Assembly: GCA_041662765.1 (NCBI GenBank)
Contig: JBAZRT010000005.1
Span: 1-32,062 of the forward strand
Reading direction: 5' to 3'
DNA: 32,062 nucleotides
Source: JAPLXD01 sp041662765
GTDB taxonomy: Bacteria; Patescibacteriota; Minisyncoccia; Moranbacterales; UBA11712
Shown here: positions 25,431 to 31,595 of the stretch, in pieces
Layout of the letters: each line of letters starts with the position of its first letter
Numbering within the stretch: position 1 is the first letter of the stretch
Notes under the pieces: model-generated
Databases searched by the model: none
The model's input: only the letters and a program-made list of their open reading frames with translations
What the model was told of the DNA's origin: nothing
Program-made: the position numbers and the translations under genes

Positions 25431-26627
25431 TCATTTCCCTGCGATCTTTCGAAGTCTTGCGACAACAACTTTCAGCGTATCAACAAAAAGATCAGCTTCC
25501 TGCTTGGTCGTATATTTTCCAAGCGTCACGCGAAGGCTGCCATGGCTTTCTTCTTCGCCCAGGCCAATGGCGAGCAAAACATGAGACGGGCGAAGGTCGC
25601 CTGACGAGCAGGCGCTTCCTGTCGAGACGGCAATACCGGAGAGGTCGAGCCCCAGAAGCATTCCCTCGCCTTCCACGTCCTTGATGATAAAGTTGGCGTT
25701 GTTGGGAATTCTTTTTATCTTCGAGCCGTTGAGGTGCGCGCCTTTGATCTCTTTCAGCACGCGAGCGATCACGTGGCTTTGCAATTTTTCGACGATCTTA
25801 TGATTTCGCGCCCGTTCTTTTTCTGCAAGCTCGAGAGCGGCTCCAAAGCCGACGATTCCAGGGACATTGAGCGTTCCGGCGCGCAGGCCGAATTCGTGTC
25901 CTCCGCCGTCCTGGATCCTTTTCAGGGGCGTGTTCTTTCGAATGAAAAGCAATCCGACGCCTTTCGGACCATATATTTTGTGGGCCGAGGAGGTGAGGAG
26001 GTCCACTCCCAAATTGTTCACACGGCAGTCGAGATAGTTCACTGCTTGCACTGCGTCGGTATGGAAAAGAATTTTTGTCTCGCGATTTTTGTTCTCTTTG
26101 GCGATCAGCTTCCCGATCTCCTTCACAGGCTGGATCGTGCCAATCTCGTTGTTGGCGTACATGATGGAAAGCAGAGCTGTATTTTTCCGGATCGATTTTT
26201 TCACGTCGTTCATATTGACCACGCCTTCTTTTCCGACGGGCAAATATGTCACTTCGGCCATCCCCTGCTCCTCAAGCTTTTTGCACGACGCGAGAACGCA
26301 GGAATGTTCGAAAGTGGTCGTCAAGATATGCGGTTTGATCTTTTTCTCGCTGAAGTGCGAAACAAGAGCAATAATCACGCCTTTCAGGGCAAAATTGTTG
26401 CTTTCTGTTGCGCCCGAGGTGAAAACAATTTCTCCCGGTTCGCATCCGAAAAAATCCGCTGCCTGGCCTCGCGCTTTTTCCACGGCCTCAGTCGCTTCTC
26501 TCCCGAAGGAATGCAGTGACGACGGATTGCCGAATTTTTGCGAAAAGAAAGGCTTCATCACAGCAAAAACCCGCGGGTCGACGGGCGTGGAGGATGCATA
26601 ATCAAGATATATTTTTCGTTTTGCCAT
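25431..26627 (-). CDS. iscS: Cysteine desulfurase (NifS/IscS family)
   Basis: A 398-residue PLP enzyme that takes sulfur from cysteine and hands it to IscU, and possibly to tRNA-thiolating enzymes. It begins MAKRKIYLDYASSTPVD. The motifs are TSGATESNN (70-78), EHSC with H108, the PLP Lys K217 in SSAHKIYGPKG and the persulfide-forming C340 in STGSACSSGD. ATG 26627 is preferred over the frame from 26678, which adds residues that do not fit the family. With iscU it forms a two-gene assembly unit that lacks the hscAB, fdx and iscA genes of larger isc operons in this window. A possible promoter (TTGCAA, 17 bases, TAGTAT) lies right upstream on the minus strand. Confidence 0.96.
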   Translation of the reverse strand: MAKRKIYLDYASSTPVDPRVFAVMKPFFSQKFGNPSSLHSFGREATEAVEKARGQAADFFGCEPGEIVFTSGATESNNFALKGVIIALVSHFSEKKIKPHILTTTFEHSCVLASCKKLEEQGMAEVTYLPVGKEGVVNMNDVKKSIRKNTALLSIMYANNEIGTIQPVKEIGKLIAKENKNRETKILFHTDAVQAVNYLDCRVNNLGVDLLTSSAHKIYGPKGVGLLFIRKNTPLKRIQDGGGHEFGLRAGTLNVPGIVGFGAALELAEKERARNHKIVEKLQSHVIARVLKEIKGAHLNGSKIKRIPNNANFIIKDVEGEGMLLGLDLSGIAVSTGSACSSGDLRPSHVLLAIGLGEEESHGSLRVTLGKYTTKQEADLFVDTLKVVVARLRKIAGK

Positions 26628-26678
26628 ATGATATAATACTAGGCTCTGTCGCGCTTTCTTGCAAGTCTTGCGTTGCAA

Positions 26679-27053
26679 CTAGCCGCCGGCCTTTTGCGCT
26701 CCCTTTTCGTCGGAGCCGAAATGATGGGCGATCTCATGCCTCACTGTTTTGAAGATCTGATTTTTGAGTTCTTCTTCCGTCCGGGAGAGGCTTTCAATGG
26801 GTTTTTTGAATATAGTGATCCGGTCCGGAAAAACAGGTCCGACATTGAGCCTTTTTGACTGATAATAGCCTTCATAGAGTCCGAGAAGAAAGACATCTTT
26901 TCTTCCTTGCAGTCTCGCTTTTTTGAGCTGCTCTCTGGTTGGACGATTCTCGACAAAAAAGGCCAGATTGTGGATCCTATCTTGAAATTTTTCCGGTACG
27001 CTGTCCACGGCTTCAGTCACCCATTTCTCAAATTGTTTTTTGGAAATTTTCAT
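26679..27053 (-). CDS. Minimal zincin-like metalloprotease (HExxH, PF06262-like)
   Basis: A 124-residue soluble protein with one Zn-binding motif: H106-E107-I-A-H110 in TVRHEIAHHFGSDEKG. It has the full sequence order of the small metallopeptidase family (DUF1025/PF06262): the N-terminal helix FEKWVTEAVDSVPEKF, the YEGYYQSKR segment, PDRITIFKKPIE and the C-terminal HEIAHHFG. The third ligand may be D115 two residues after the G. The biological substrate is not known. I chose the ATG at 27053 (MKISKKQFEKW), while the longer frame from 27092 adds 13 less conserved residues. The stop at 26679 lies 51 bases upstream of iscS, so the two may be co-transcribed. Confidence 0.85.
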   Translation of the reverse strand: MKISKKQFEKWVTEAVDSVPEKFQDRIHNLAFFVENRPTREQLKKARLQGRKDVFLLGLYEGYYQSKRLNVGPVFPDRITIFKKPIESLSRTEEELKNQIFKTVRHEIAHHFGSDEKGAQKAGG

Positions 27054-27145
27054 AGCTACTTCAATCCGTGCTCTGCGAAGCATTTTTTGCACTTTCGATC
27101 CATTTCCACCAGAGCTCTCTATTTGAGCAATTGTTGGATATCTTT

Positions 27146-27151
27146 ATTATA
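27146..27151 (-). promoter_or_regulatory. Possible -10 box upstream of the metalloprotease gene
   Basis: A perfect TATAAT occurs on the minus strand at 27151-27146, preceded by TG. No good -35 box is seen. It lies 93 bases upstream of the chosen metalloprotease start and just after the terminator that ends the upstream gene, the expected place for a new promoter. Confidence 0.35.
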
Positions 27152-27214
27152 CAGGACAAAAAGCTGTCTGGGTATGCTTTCTATTTTTCTAAATAAAGCT
27201 TGAAATGGCAAAAA

Positions 27215-27241
27215 GAAAAGCGCCTGCATCACTGCAAGCGC
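27215..27241 (-). terminator. Intrinsic terminator after the M23/GIY-YIG fusion gene
   Basis: GCGCCTGCA (27220-27228) pairs with TGCAAGCGC (27233-27241) with one G-T wobble around a 4-base loop. On the minus strand the stem is followed by TTTTCTTTTT, giving a standard Rho-independent terminator 38 bases after the fusion gene's stop at 27279. Confidence 0.8.
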
Positions 27242-27278
27242 CTTGTGCGGATAAGTCGGTTGACTCCCGTCGATTTTT

Positions 27279-27962
27279 CTATTTTCCTGGCATAGAATAT
27301 TGAGAGGAATTGATCAGCTTCAATTTTTCAGATTTTTTCATCTTTTTGATCCGAGCTTCTTCTTTGGAGGCAGAAGATCGATCTTTGAACTTTTGTGAAT
27401 ATACCAGTTTGACCGGTTGGCGAGCCAAGGTATATTTCGAGCCGAGCTTTTTGCCGCCGTGTTCGGCGACTCTTCGCGCGAGATCCGTGGTGATCCCGGT
27501 GTACAAAGTTTTGTCGGCGCATTCAAGGATATATGTAAAATACATTTTCTCAACACTGGAAAAAAATTTGTCCGGGTCGAGGAAATTTTTGAGATCTTTC
27601 AGATTCACGCTGCCGCGGCTGAGATCAATGTGGAGATGCGGACCCTTTGTCAGCTCCCCGGTGTTGCCGGTGAGACCCAATGTATCCCCTTCTTTGTATT
27701 TGCCTGCAGGAGACATTTTTTCAAGATGCATACAGCGCATCACCAATTTTCCGAATTCCTTCGACGCGAACTCCGCGTGGATCGTTTTTCCTCCCTGCGG
27801 AAAAATGCCGGCTTTCACTATTTTGCATTTGCATGGAGCAAAGACGGGCGTGCCTTTTGGCACGATATAGTCTGTGCCGAGATGATTCGCGGAATAGAAA
27901 GTTTTCTCGCCGAACCTATACCCCCGTTTGATCTGTTCCCAATTTTTCAAAGGATACTGCAT
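27279..27962 (-). CDS. M23 (LytM) peptidase domain fused to a GIY-YIG nuclease-like domain
   Basis: A 227-residue two-domain protein. Residues 1-135 form an M23 zinc peptidase: H27 and D31 in NHLGTDYIVPKGTPVFAP, H79 in MHLEK and H109-x-H111 in GPHLHIDL give the full ligand and catalytic set. Residues 140-227 are a UPF0213/YhbQ-type GIY-YIG domain: TYILEC, LYTGITTDLARRVAEH with R163 and E167, and the family's KEEARIKKMKKSEKLKLI helix. The second domain starts at an internal Met (ATG 27545) exactly where stand-alone YhbQ proteins begin, so this is likely two genes joined by loss of a stop. A TTG at 28004 is an alternative start. The pairing of a wall peptidase with a nuclease in one chain is unexpected. 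Confidence 0.85.
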   Translation of the reverse strand: MQYPLKNWEQIKRGYRFGEKTFYSANHLGTDYIVPKGTPVFAPCKCKIVKAGIFPQGGKTIHAEFASKEFGKLVMRCMHLEKMSPAGKYKEGDTLGLTGNTGELTKGPHLHIDLSRGSVNLKDLKNFLDPDKFFSSVEKMYFTYILECADKTLYTGITTDLARRVAEHGGKKLGSKYTLARQPVKLVYSQKFKDRSSASKEEARIKKMKKSEKLKLINSSQYSMPGK

Positions 27963-28040
27963 ATTATAAAAATAGGAAAGGTTATTCTTTGAAATATTTT
28001 TCAACCAGATCCATTCGGCCTTTTTCTTTCCCCTGCTTTT

Positions 28041-28343
28041 CTACCATTTTTTCCAATGGCGATGCTCAACATAGACAATTTGCCACCAGCGAAGGCCCAG
28101 AAAAAATCCTCCGATCACTCCGGCATAGATGAGCGTCCAATATAAATGGGCCGGGAGGGGGCTATATACGAACCAGAAAATTTGATTGAACTCCACCGGG
28201 AACCCCCGCCTCTCAAGTATCTTCACAAATTTCAACGTCAAGAGTTCAAAGGCCAGAAATCCCAACAGCTTGCCGAGGGATATCGCCAGAAGAACATAGA
28301 TTATTTTTTTGAGGCTCCATCCTTTTGTTTTTTTCTTTGGCAT
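28041..28343 (-). CDS. Hypothetical small membrane protein
   Basis: A 100-residue basic protein with two or three hydrophobic helices (roughly 13-42 and 60-86). It starts MPKKKTKGWSLKKIIYVLLA, so the N-terminus probably stays in the cytoplasm, and ends in a Trp/His-rich tail (RWWQIVYVEHRHWKKW). I chose ATG 28343; the longer frame up to 28568 runs into hairpin DNA and is not credible as protein. No family is recognised. It stands alone between a long structured intergenic region and the M23/GIY-YIG gene. Confidence 0.6.
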   Translation of the reverse strand: MPKKKTKGWSLKKIIYVLLAISLGKLLGFLAFELLTLKFVKILERRGFPVEFNQIFWFVYSPLPAHLYWTLIYAGVIGGFFLGLRWWQIVYVEHRHWKKW

Positions 28344-28478
28344 TGATCGTATTTTAATATTTATTTTTCCTTCTCTCTCAATTATACCCCAAATATAAAC
28401 AAAAACCAGCTCTTTCGACCTGGAAAAGTTTCCGACGTATTTTGTCCCAAGCTCGATGTTGAACTCTGAAAAAAGGAA

Positions 28479-28566
28479 GGGCTCAAGGAAGAGTCTGATA
28501 TGGCCAGGGGGAGCCTGCCTCTGGGTTGCCCCAGATATCATATCAGAAAGCATCTTCTTTGAGCCC
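28479..28566. repeat. Large imperfect inverted repeat (hairpin 1)
   Basis: GGGCTCAA (28479-28486) pairs with TTGAGCCC (28559-28566), GAAGA with TCTTC, and CTGATATG (28495-28502) with CATATCAG (28539-28546) across a small asymmetric internal loop. A further CTGGG/CCCAG hairpin (28521-28534) sits in the apical part. About 21 pairs give a long stem that could form in RNA or single-stranded DNA. Confidence 0.7.
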
Positions 28567-28573
28567 AAATGGA

Positions 28574-28666
28574 GGGGTCAGGTTTATAGGTACCCCCTGA
28601 AATACCCCTAAACGGCCATGCGGCTATCTGTTTTTTGCAGATATCCATAGGCCTTTCTGTGACCCC
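28574..28666. repeat. Second palindromic element (hairpin 2), MITE-like or structured RNA
   Basis: Exact 7-base ends GGGGTCA (28574-28580) and TGACCCC (28660-28666) enclose two internal stems. One is AGGTTTATAGGTACC-like pairing near 28579-28601. The other is TATCTG (28625-28630) with CAGATA (28638-28643), flanked by GGCC (28614-28617) and GGCC (28650-28653). The terminal repeats and internal hairpins resemble the palindromic units handled by IS200/REP-type transposases, but no transposase gene is nearby. Confidence 0.6.
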
Positions 28667-28747
28667 ATTATCTTTTAATACGAAAAATTGAGAAAACACT
28701 GTCATCCGCCTGCCTTTTTCCCCGCCTGTGTTTGAGTGATGGGGTTT

Positions 28748-29143
28748 TCAAATTGCATCCTTGTATTCCCCCTCAAAATTGATCAACTGATCCGCTGGTA
28801 TTCCAAGAGATAGCCCATATTGTTCTGCTTCATCATATTCTTCTTTGCTTTTCCGGTTCACGTGAAAAACTTTGTCGCGAAAAATAATGTAGTGGTGTGT
28901 ATCGTTTTTGAAATCGGCGTACCATGAACCGCCGTGGGTGCGATCAAGCGAATGGCTGATTTTTTTGGCAACTTCCGCAGCGTCTTTTTCCGAAATCTCA
29001 ACGGTGTGTTTCGTCCATTGGGGAAGCCAGGGAGTCTCATGTGTTTTTGTGACCTTCTCGATTTCCGTATTCAAAATTTTGATATTTTTCAGAATATCTT
29101 TGTTTTCCAAGCTCTCTTCGATGATGACACCTTTGTAGCTCAT
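28748..29143 (-). CDS. Conserved hypothetical protein
   Basis: A 131-residue soluble, acidic and basic-mixed protein starting MSYKGVIIEESLENKDILKN. It contains KTHETPWLPQWTKHTVEI and SWYADFKNDTHHYIIFRDKV, which look like a conserved core with several aromatic and His residues, but I do not recognise a named domain. There is no signal peptide or membrane helix. It follows the Nudix gene by 15 bases on the same strand, so it may be part of that operon. The function is unknown. Confidence 0.7.
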   Translation of the reverse strand: MSYKGVIIEESLENKDILKNIKILNTEIEKVTKTHETPWLPQWTKHTVEISEKDAAEVAKKISHSLDRTHGGSWYADFKNDTHHYIIFRDKVFHVNRKSKEEYDEAEQYGLSLGIPADQLINFEGEYKDAI

Positions 29144-29158
29144 ATTTTTGAAAATGAT

Positions 29159-29641
29159 TTACCGATCCTTTGGAATCAGGCCTATTTTTTGAAAATATTC
29201 TTTTCCGCCTGGAATTTGTTTCACTTCGGGCAATTCTTCTGGGCCAAACCACCGAATTTCTGCCAAGTCATCGCTAAGAGTTATTTCAATCTCACTTGCA
29301 AGTTTATCGTTGATATCAACTCTGAATATATTGAATTCCATCCGGCACAAAACTGTTTCGCCAGTGGGTAATGTTTTTTCCGCCGCGCCGCTCCCCTTTT
29401 CCGGAATCAGAACGGGACTATATGGAGAAATGTCGATGCCGACTTCTTCTTGGACTTCTCTTTGCAGGGCCTCTTCGAATGTTTCTCCCTCGTCTATTCC
29501 TCCGCCGGGGATATGCCAGCAATCAGGATACACGCCGCCCTTGGCCGGATCCTTTTTTCCCATGAGAAGCTTGCCATCCTGGCTGAAAAGCAGAGCGGAA
29601 ACGATTGTTCTTTGAATTTCTCTCATATGAATATTGTTCAT
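29159..29641 (-). CDS. Nudix hydrolase
   Basis: A 160-residue Nudix enzyme that hydrolyses a nucleoside diphosphate linked to another group. The Nudix box G-x5-E-x7-R-E-V-x-E-E-x-G-I is complete at residues 47-69 (GGIDEGETFEEA followed by LQREVQEEVGI). The DPAKGGVYPDCWHIPGGGID segment ahead of it is typical. The start ATG 29641-29639 overlaps the rdgB stop (TGA 29640-29638), implying translational coupling; M6 at 29626 is a possible later start. Coupling to rdgB suggests a nucleotide-pool cleaning role (removing oxidised or non-canonical nucleotides), which is inference from context. Confidence 0.92.
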   Translation of the reverse strand: MNNIHMREIQRTIVSALLFSQDGKLLMGKKDPAKGGVYPDCWHIPGGGIDEGETFEEALQREVQEEVGIDISPYSPVLIPEKGSGAAEKTLPTGETVLCRMEFNIFRVDINDKLASEIEITLSDDLAEIRWFGPEELPEVKQIPGGKEYFQKIGLIPKDR

Positions 29642-30186
29642 TTCTCTCGAGCCAAGAGAAATTTTTTCAATTTGGCGAAAGGCTTTGCCTTGAGGTATGT
29701 TTTCCGGTCGTCCGCTTCTCCGAGCTCTGCCCGCGTCACGGAATATCCCTCCGGAATGAAAATCCGGTCCCAGCCATATCCGTTCTTCCCAGCCGGTTTT
29801 TTGGCAATCTTGCCGTCGAGCTTTCCCTCAAAAAGTTTCAGATTTTTTCCGTCAAAATATCCAAAAACACACCGGGCCACCGCCTTTCTTGATTTTCCAT
29901 CAACCAAAGAACAGATGGTTTGGAACGGCATATTTTCCACAAAAAATTTGATGAACGGCCCTGGAAGTTTCCCAAGAGCGCAAAACTCCAAGGAAACATC
30001 CTCCACAATGACCGGCCTGCGGATCATCGCAAAAGCCTGCCGGACTTTGTGTTCGACAATTTTCCTGAGATCAAGCGATTGGAGTTCATCGAGATATATT
30101 TTTCGGTGATCGACTGGAAAACCAAGGTATTTCGCAAGATAATCGGCCTTGCCCTGATTTCCGGTGATGAATGTGACTTTTTTCAT
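29638..30186 (-). CDS. rdgB: Non-canonical purine NTP pyrophosphatase (RdgB/HAM1 family)
   Basis: A 182-residue enzyme that probably hydrolyses dITP, ITP and XTP to monophosphates, keeping inosine and xanthosine out of DNA and RNA. It has ITGNQGKADYLAKYL for phosphate binding (residues 7-21), RKIYLDELQSLD, the acidic IVEDVSLEF, KLPGPFIKFF and the late GYGWDRIFIPEG. The usual S-H-R-type end motif is replaced by TYLKAKPFAKL, so the C-terminus is divergent. I chose ATG 30186 (MKKVTFITGN) over the frame from 30195. A 94-95 percent identical but truncated copy lies at 31172-31558. A CCCCCGCC-type repeat lies 55 bases upstream. Confidence 0.9.
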   Translation of the reverse strand: MKKVTFITGNQGKADYLAKYLGFPVDHRKIYLDELQSLDLRKIVEHKVRQAFAMIRRPVIVEDVSLEFCALGKLPGPFIKFFVENMPFQTICSLVDGKSRKAVARCVFGYFDGKNLKLFEGKLDGKIAKKPAGKNGYGWDRIFIPEGYSVTRAELGEADDRKTYLKAKPFAKLKKFLLAREK

Positions 30187-30238
30187 ACTAGCCATTTTGA
30201 GTTGCTCTTGGTTTCAACTGAATCAAAGTTAATATTAT

Positions 30239-30257
30239 AATTTCCCCCGCCAGAATT
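30239..30257. repeat. GC-rich short repeat, copy A
   Basis: AATTTCCCCCGCCAGAATT matches copies B and C with one central difference. On the minus strand it lies in the gap just upstream of full-length rdgB (and overlaps the last codon region of the flavodoxin gene). Confidence 0.7.
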
Positions 30258-30730
30258 CAGGCGCGGCTCAGCTCTTCCAAGAATTTTGCCAGCGCTTCGG
30301 AAGTGTTGTCTTTCACCACGTCGACCGTGCGAAGAGCCAAAGTCGCTTCGGGTTTTTGGCCGATGATCTTTTCCATTTCCGCAAAAGCCTGCTTGTCGCC
30401 GGAGCCGCCCATCGTGCAAAAGAAAGCGACTTTTTTCAAATTGTCCTTCTGCTCGGTGAGAAAAGTTCGCACTGGCGCGGACACGTTCCAGCCCCAAATC
30501 GGCGTTCCAATGACGACCAGATCATATTCGGCCGTATTGCGCCCAAACGGCTCGAGATTGGTCAAATTCTTTTTCATGGCATCGCGCCCGCTGCGGATAT
30601 ATCCCATTGCGCCTTTTCGGTTGACAGTGTCTTTGATCTCTTCCACATCTGCGCCGATTTTTTGAGCGATCATATCCCCTACTTTTTTGGTCGTTCCCGT
30701 ACGGGAATAGAAAGTGATAAGAGTTTTCAT
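30257..30730 (-). CDS. Flavodoxin family protein
   Basis: A 157-residue FMN-binding flavodoxin-like protein that probably carries electrons. The phosphate-binding loop is YSRTGTTKKVGDMIA (from residue 8; T-G-T-T), and the FMN isoalloxazine loop is GTPIWGWNVSAPVRTFL with a stacking Trp. CTMGGSGDKQAFAEME matches the third FMN loop. It resembles the flavodoxin/NAD(P)H-oxidoreductase type seen in many small genomes. No redox partner is encoded in the window. One copy of a GC-rich repeat (30758-30775) lies 28 bases ahead of the start. Confidence 0.9.
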   Translation of the reverse strand: MKTLITFYSRTGTTKKVGDMIAQKIGADVEEIKDTVNRKGAMGYIRSGRDAMKKNLTNLEPFGRNTAEYDLVVIGTPIWGWNVSAPVRTFLTEQKDNLKKVAFFCTMGGSGDKQAFAEMEKIIGQKPEATLALRTVDVVKDNTSEALAKFLEELSRA

Positions 30731-30757
30731 AGGTTTTGTTATAAATTGTTATTTATT

Positions 30758-30775
30758 ATTTCCCCCGCCGGAAAT
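30758..30775. repeat. GC-rich short repeat, copy B
   Basis: ATTTCCCCCGCCGGAAAT is self-complementary at its ends (ATTTCC/GGAAAT) around a CCCGCC core and is the best preserved copy. On the minus strand it lies 28 bases upstream of the flavodoxin start. Confidence 0.75.
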
Positions 30776-30811
30776 ATGTAATTAAATACGCAATTGCCGT
30801 TTTTCCAATTT

Positions 30812-31129
30812 TTATTGCCTAACCGCCACAATGATAAACGCAACAATCAGGAACAATAGCAGCCAGGCTAAAGTGAACCCAAAAAGTTGAAGCGCATCTT
30901 TCTTTTTGCCGTCCATATACAGCATCACTGGCTTCCCCAAAATCAAAGCTCCCGAAATTGAAGCGGAGATGACGAAGAGCAACAGGAAGGCGATTGGAGC
31001 GATGATGACTGGATCGGGCTTGGAGCCGAACAGTTTCTCGACACTGAACATGAGGAGCGCGACCAAAGATATGTAGATGCCCTCGCCCAAGGCAAGAAGA
31101 AAAGATTGTTGGATGAGTTTCTTTGGCAT
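30812..31129 (-). CDS. Hypothetical membrane protein, three helices
   Basis: A 105-residue protein with three hydrophobic segments (about residues 8-31, 41-65 and 82-104) and a short polar loop (MLYMDGKKKDALQLF) between the second and third. It starts MPKKLIQQSFLLALGEGIYI. No family is recognised with certainty. It lies between the truncated rdgB copy and the flavodoxin on the same strand, with 42- and 81-base gaps. Its function is unknown. Confidence 0.65.
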   Translation of the reverse strand: MPKKLIQQSFLLALGEGIYISLVALLMFSVEKLFGSKPDPVIIAPIAFLLLFVISASISGALILGKPVMLYMDGKKKDALQLFGFTLAWLLLFLIVAFIIVAVRQ

Positions 31130-31171
31130 AAATTTTGAAATTGTATTTTTAATTCCCTTCCCCGCAGGGAT

Positions 31172-31558
31172 TTAGGCAATCTTGCCGTCGAGCTTTCCCT
31201 CAAAAAGTTTCAGAGTCTTTCCGTCAAAATATCCAAAAACACATCGAGCCACCGCTTTTCTTGATTTTCCATCAATCAAAGAGCAGAGCGTCTGGAACGG
31301 CATATTTTCCACAAAAAATTTGATGAACGGCCCCGGAAGTTTCCCAAGAGCGCAAAACTCCAAGGAAACATCTTCCACAATGACCGGCCTGCGGATCATC
31401 TCAAAAGCTTGCCGGACTTTGTGCTCGACAATTTTTCTGAGATCAAGCGATTGGATTTCATCGAGATCTATTTTTCGGTGATCGACTGGAAAACCAAGGT
31501 ATTTCGCAAGATAATCGGCCTTGCCCTGATTTCCGGTGATGAAGGTGACTTTTTTCAT
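31172..31558 (-). CDS. Truncated duplicate of RdgB (probable pseudogene)
   Basis: A 128-residue frame that matches the first 128 residues of the rdgB protein at 29638-30186 with only six differences (positions 31, 35, 53, 90, 95 and 115), and closely in DNA. It stops at TAA right after GKIA. It therefore lacks the GYGWDRIF active-site region and the C-terminal part, and should not be functional as an RdgB enzyme. Past the stop the old frame still reads IPAGK, matching KPAGK of the full copy, so an AAA-to-TAA change plus a deletion may explain the loss. At two differing positions it keeps DLDEIQ, closer to the RdgB family pattern than the full copy (YLDELQ). Confidence 0.8.
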   Translation of the reverse strand: MKKVTFITGNQGKADYLAKYLGFPVDHRKIDLDEIQSLDLRKIVEHKVRQAFEMIRRPVIVEDVSLEFCALGKLPGPFIKFFVENMPFQTLCSLIDGKSRKAVARCVFGYFDGKTLKLFEGKLDGKIA

Positions 31559-31565
31559 ATGAGAT

Positions 31566-31583
31566 ATTTCCCCCGCCGGAATT
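31566..31583. repeat. GC-rich short repeat, copy C
   Basis: ATTTCCCCCGCCGGAATT is identical to copy B in the first 16 bases. On the minus strand it ends 8 bases before the ATG of the truncated rdgB copy, so its GGCGGGGGAA could double as a ribosome binding region. Confidence 0.75.
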
Positions 31584-31595
31584 TGAGATTATTTT

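Larger units (their letters stand above)
28344..28747. other. 400-base intergenic region with hairpin elements
   Basis: No gene is supported here. The middle (28479-28666) holds two adjacent structured palindromic elements, listed separately. On the minus strand they would lie in the 5' leader of the small membrane protein gene or in the trailer of the unknown gene ending at 28748. The remaining parts (28344-28478 and 28667-28747) are AT-rich or mixed sequence in which I see no clear promoter or terminator. Confidence 0.6.

Noticed and set aside
27982..28047. A 21-codon minus-strand micro-ORF (MVEKQGKEKGRMDLVEKYFK) whose ATG overlaps the stop of the gene at 28041
   Set aside because: The start/stop overlap is tempting, but the length, missing ribosome site and lack of any known match make it too weak to call. 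Conservation in relatives would change this.
28344..28568. N-terminal extension of the small membrane protein up to 28568
   Set aside because: The extra 75 codons run through hairpin DNA and give no protein-like pattern. A good Met start exists at 28343, directly before the first membrane helix.
31151..31173. A fourth copy of the CCCCCGCCGG repeat downstream of the truncated rdgB
   Set aside because: The likeness is weak, and the same bases are explained as the decayed continuation of rdgB coding sequence (PAGK), so I did not list it as a repeat copy.
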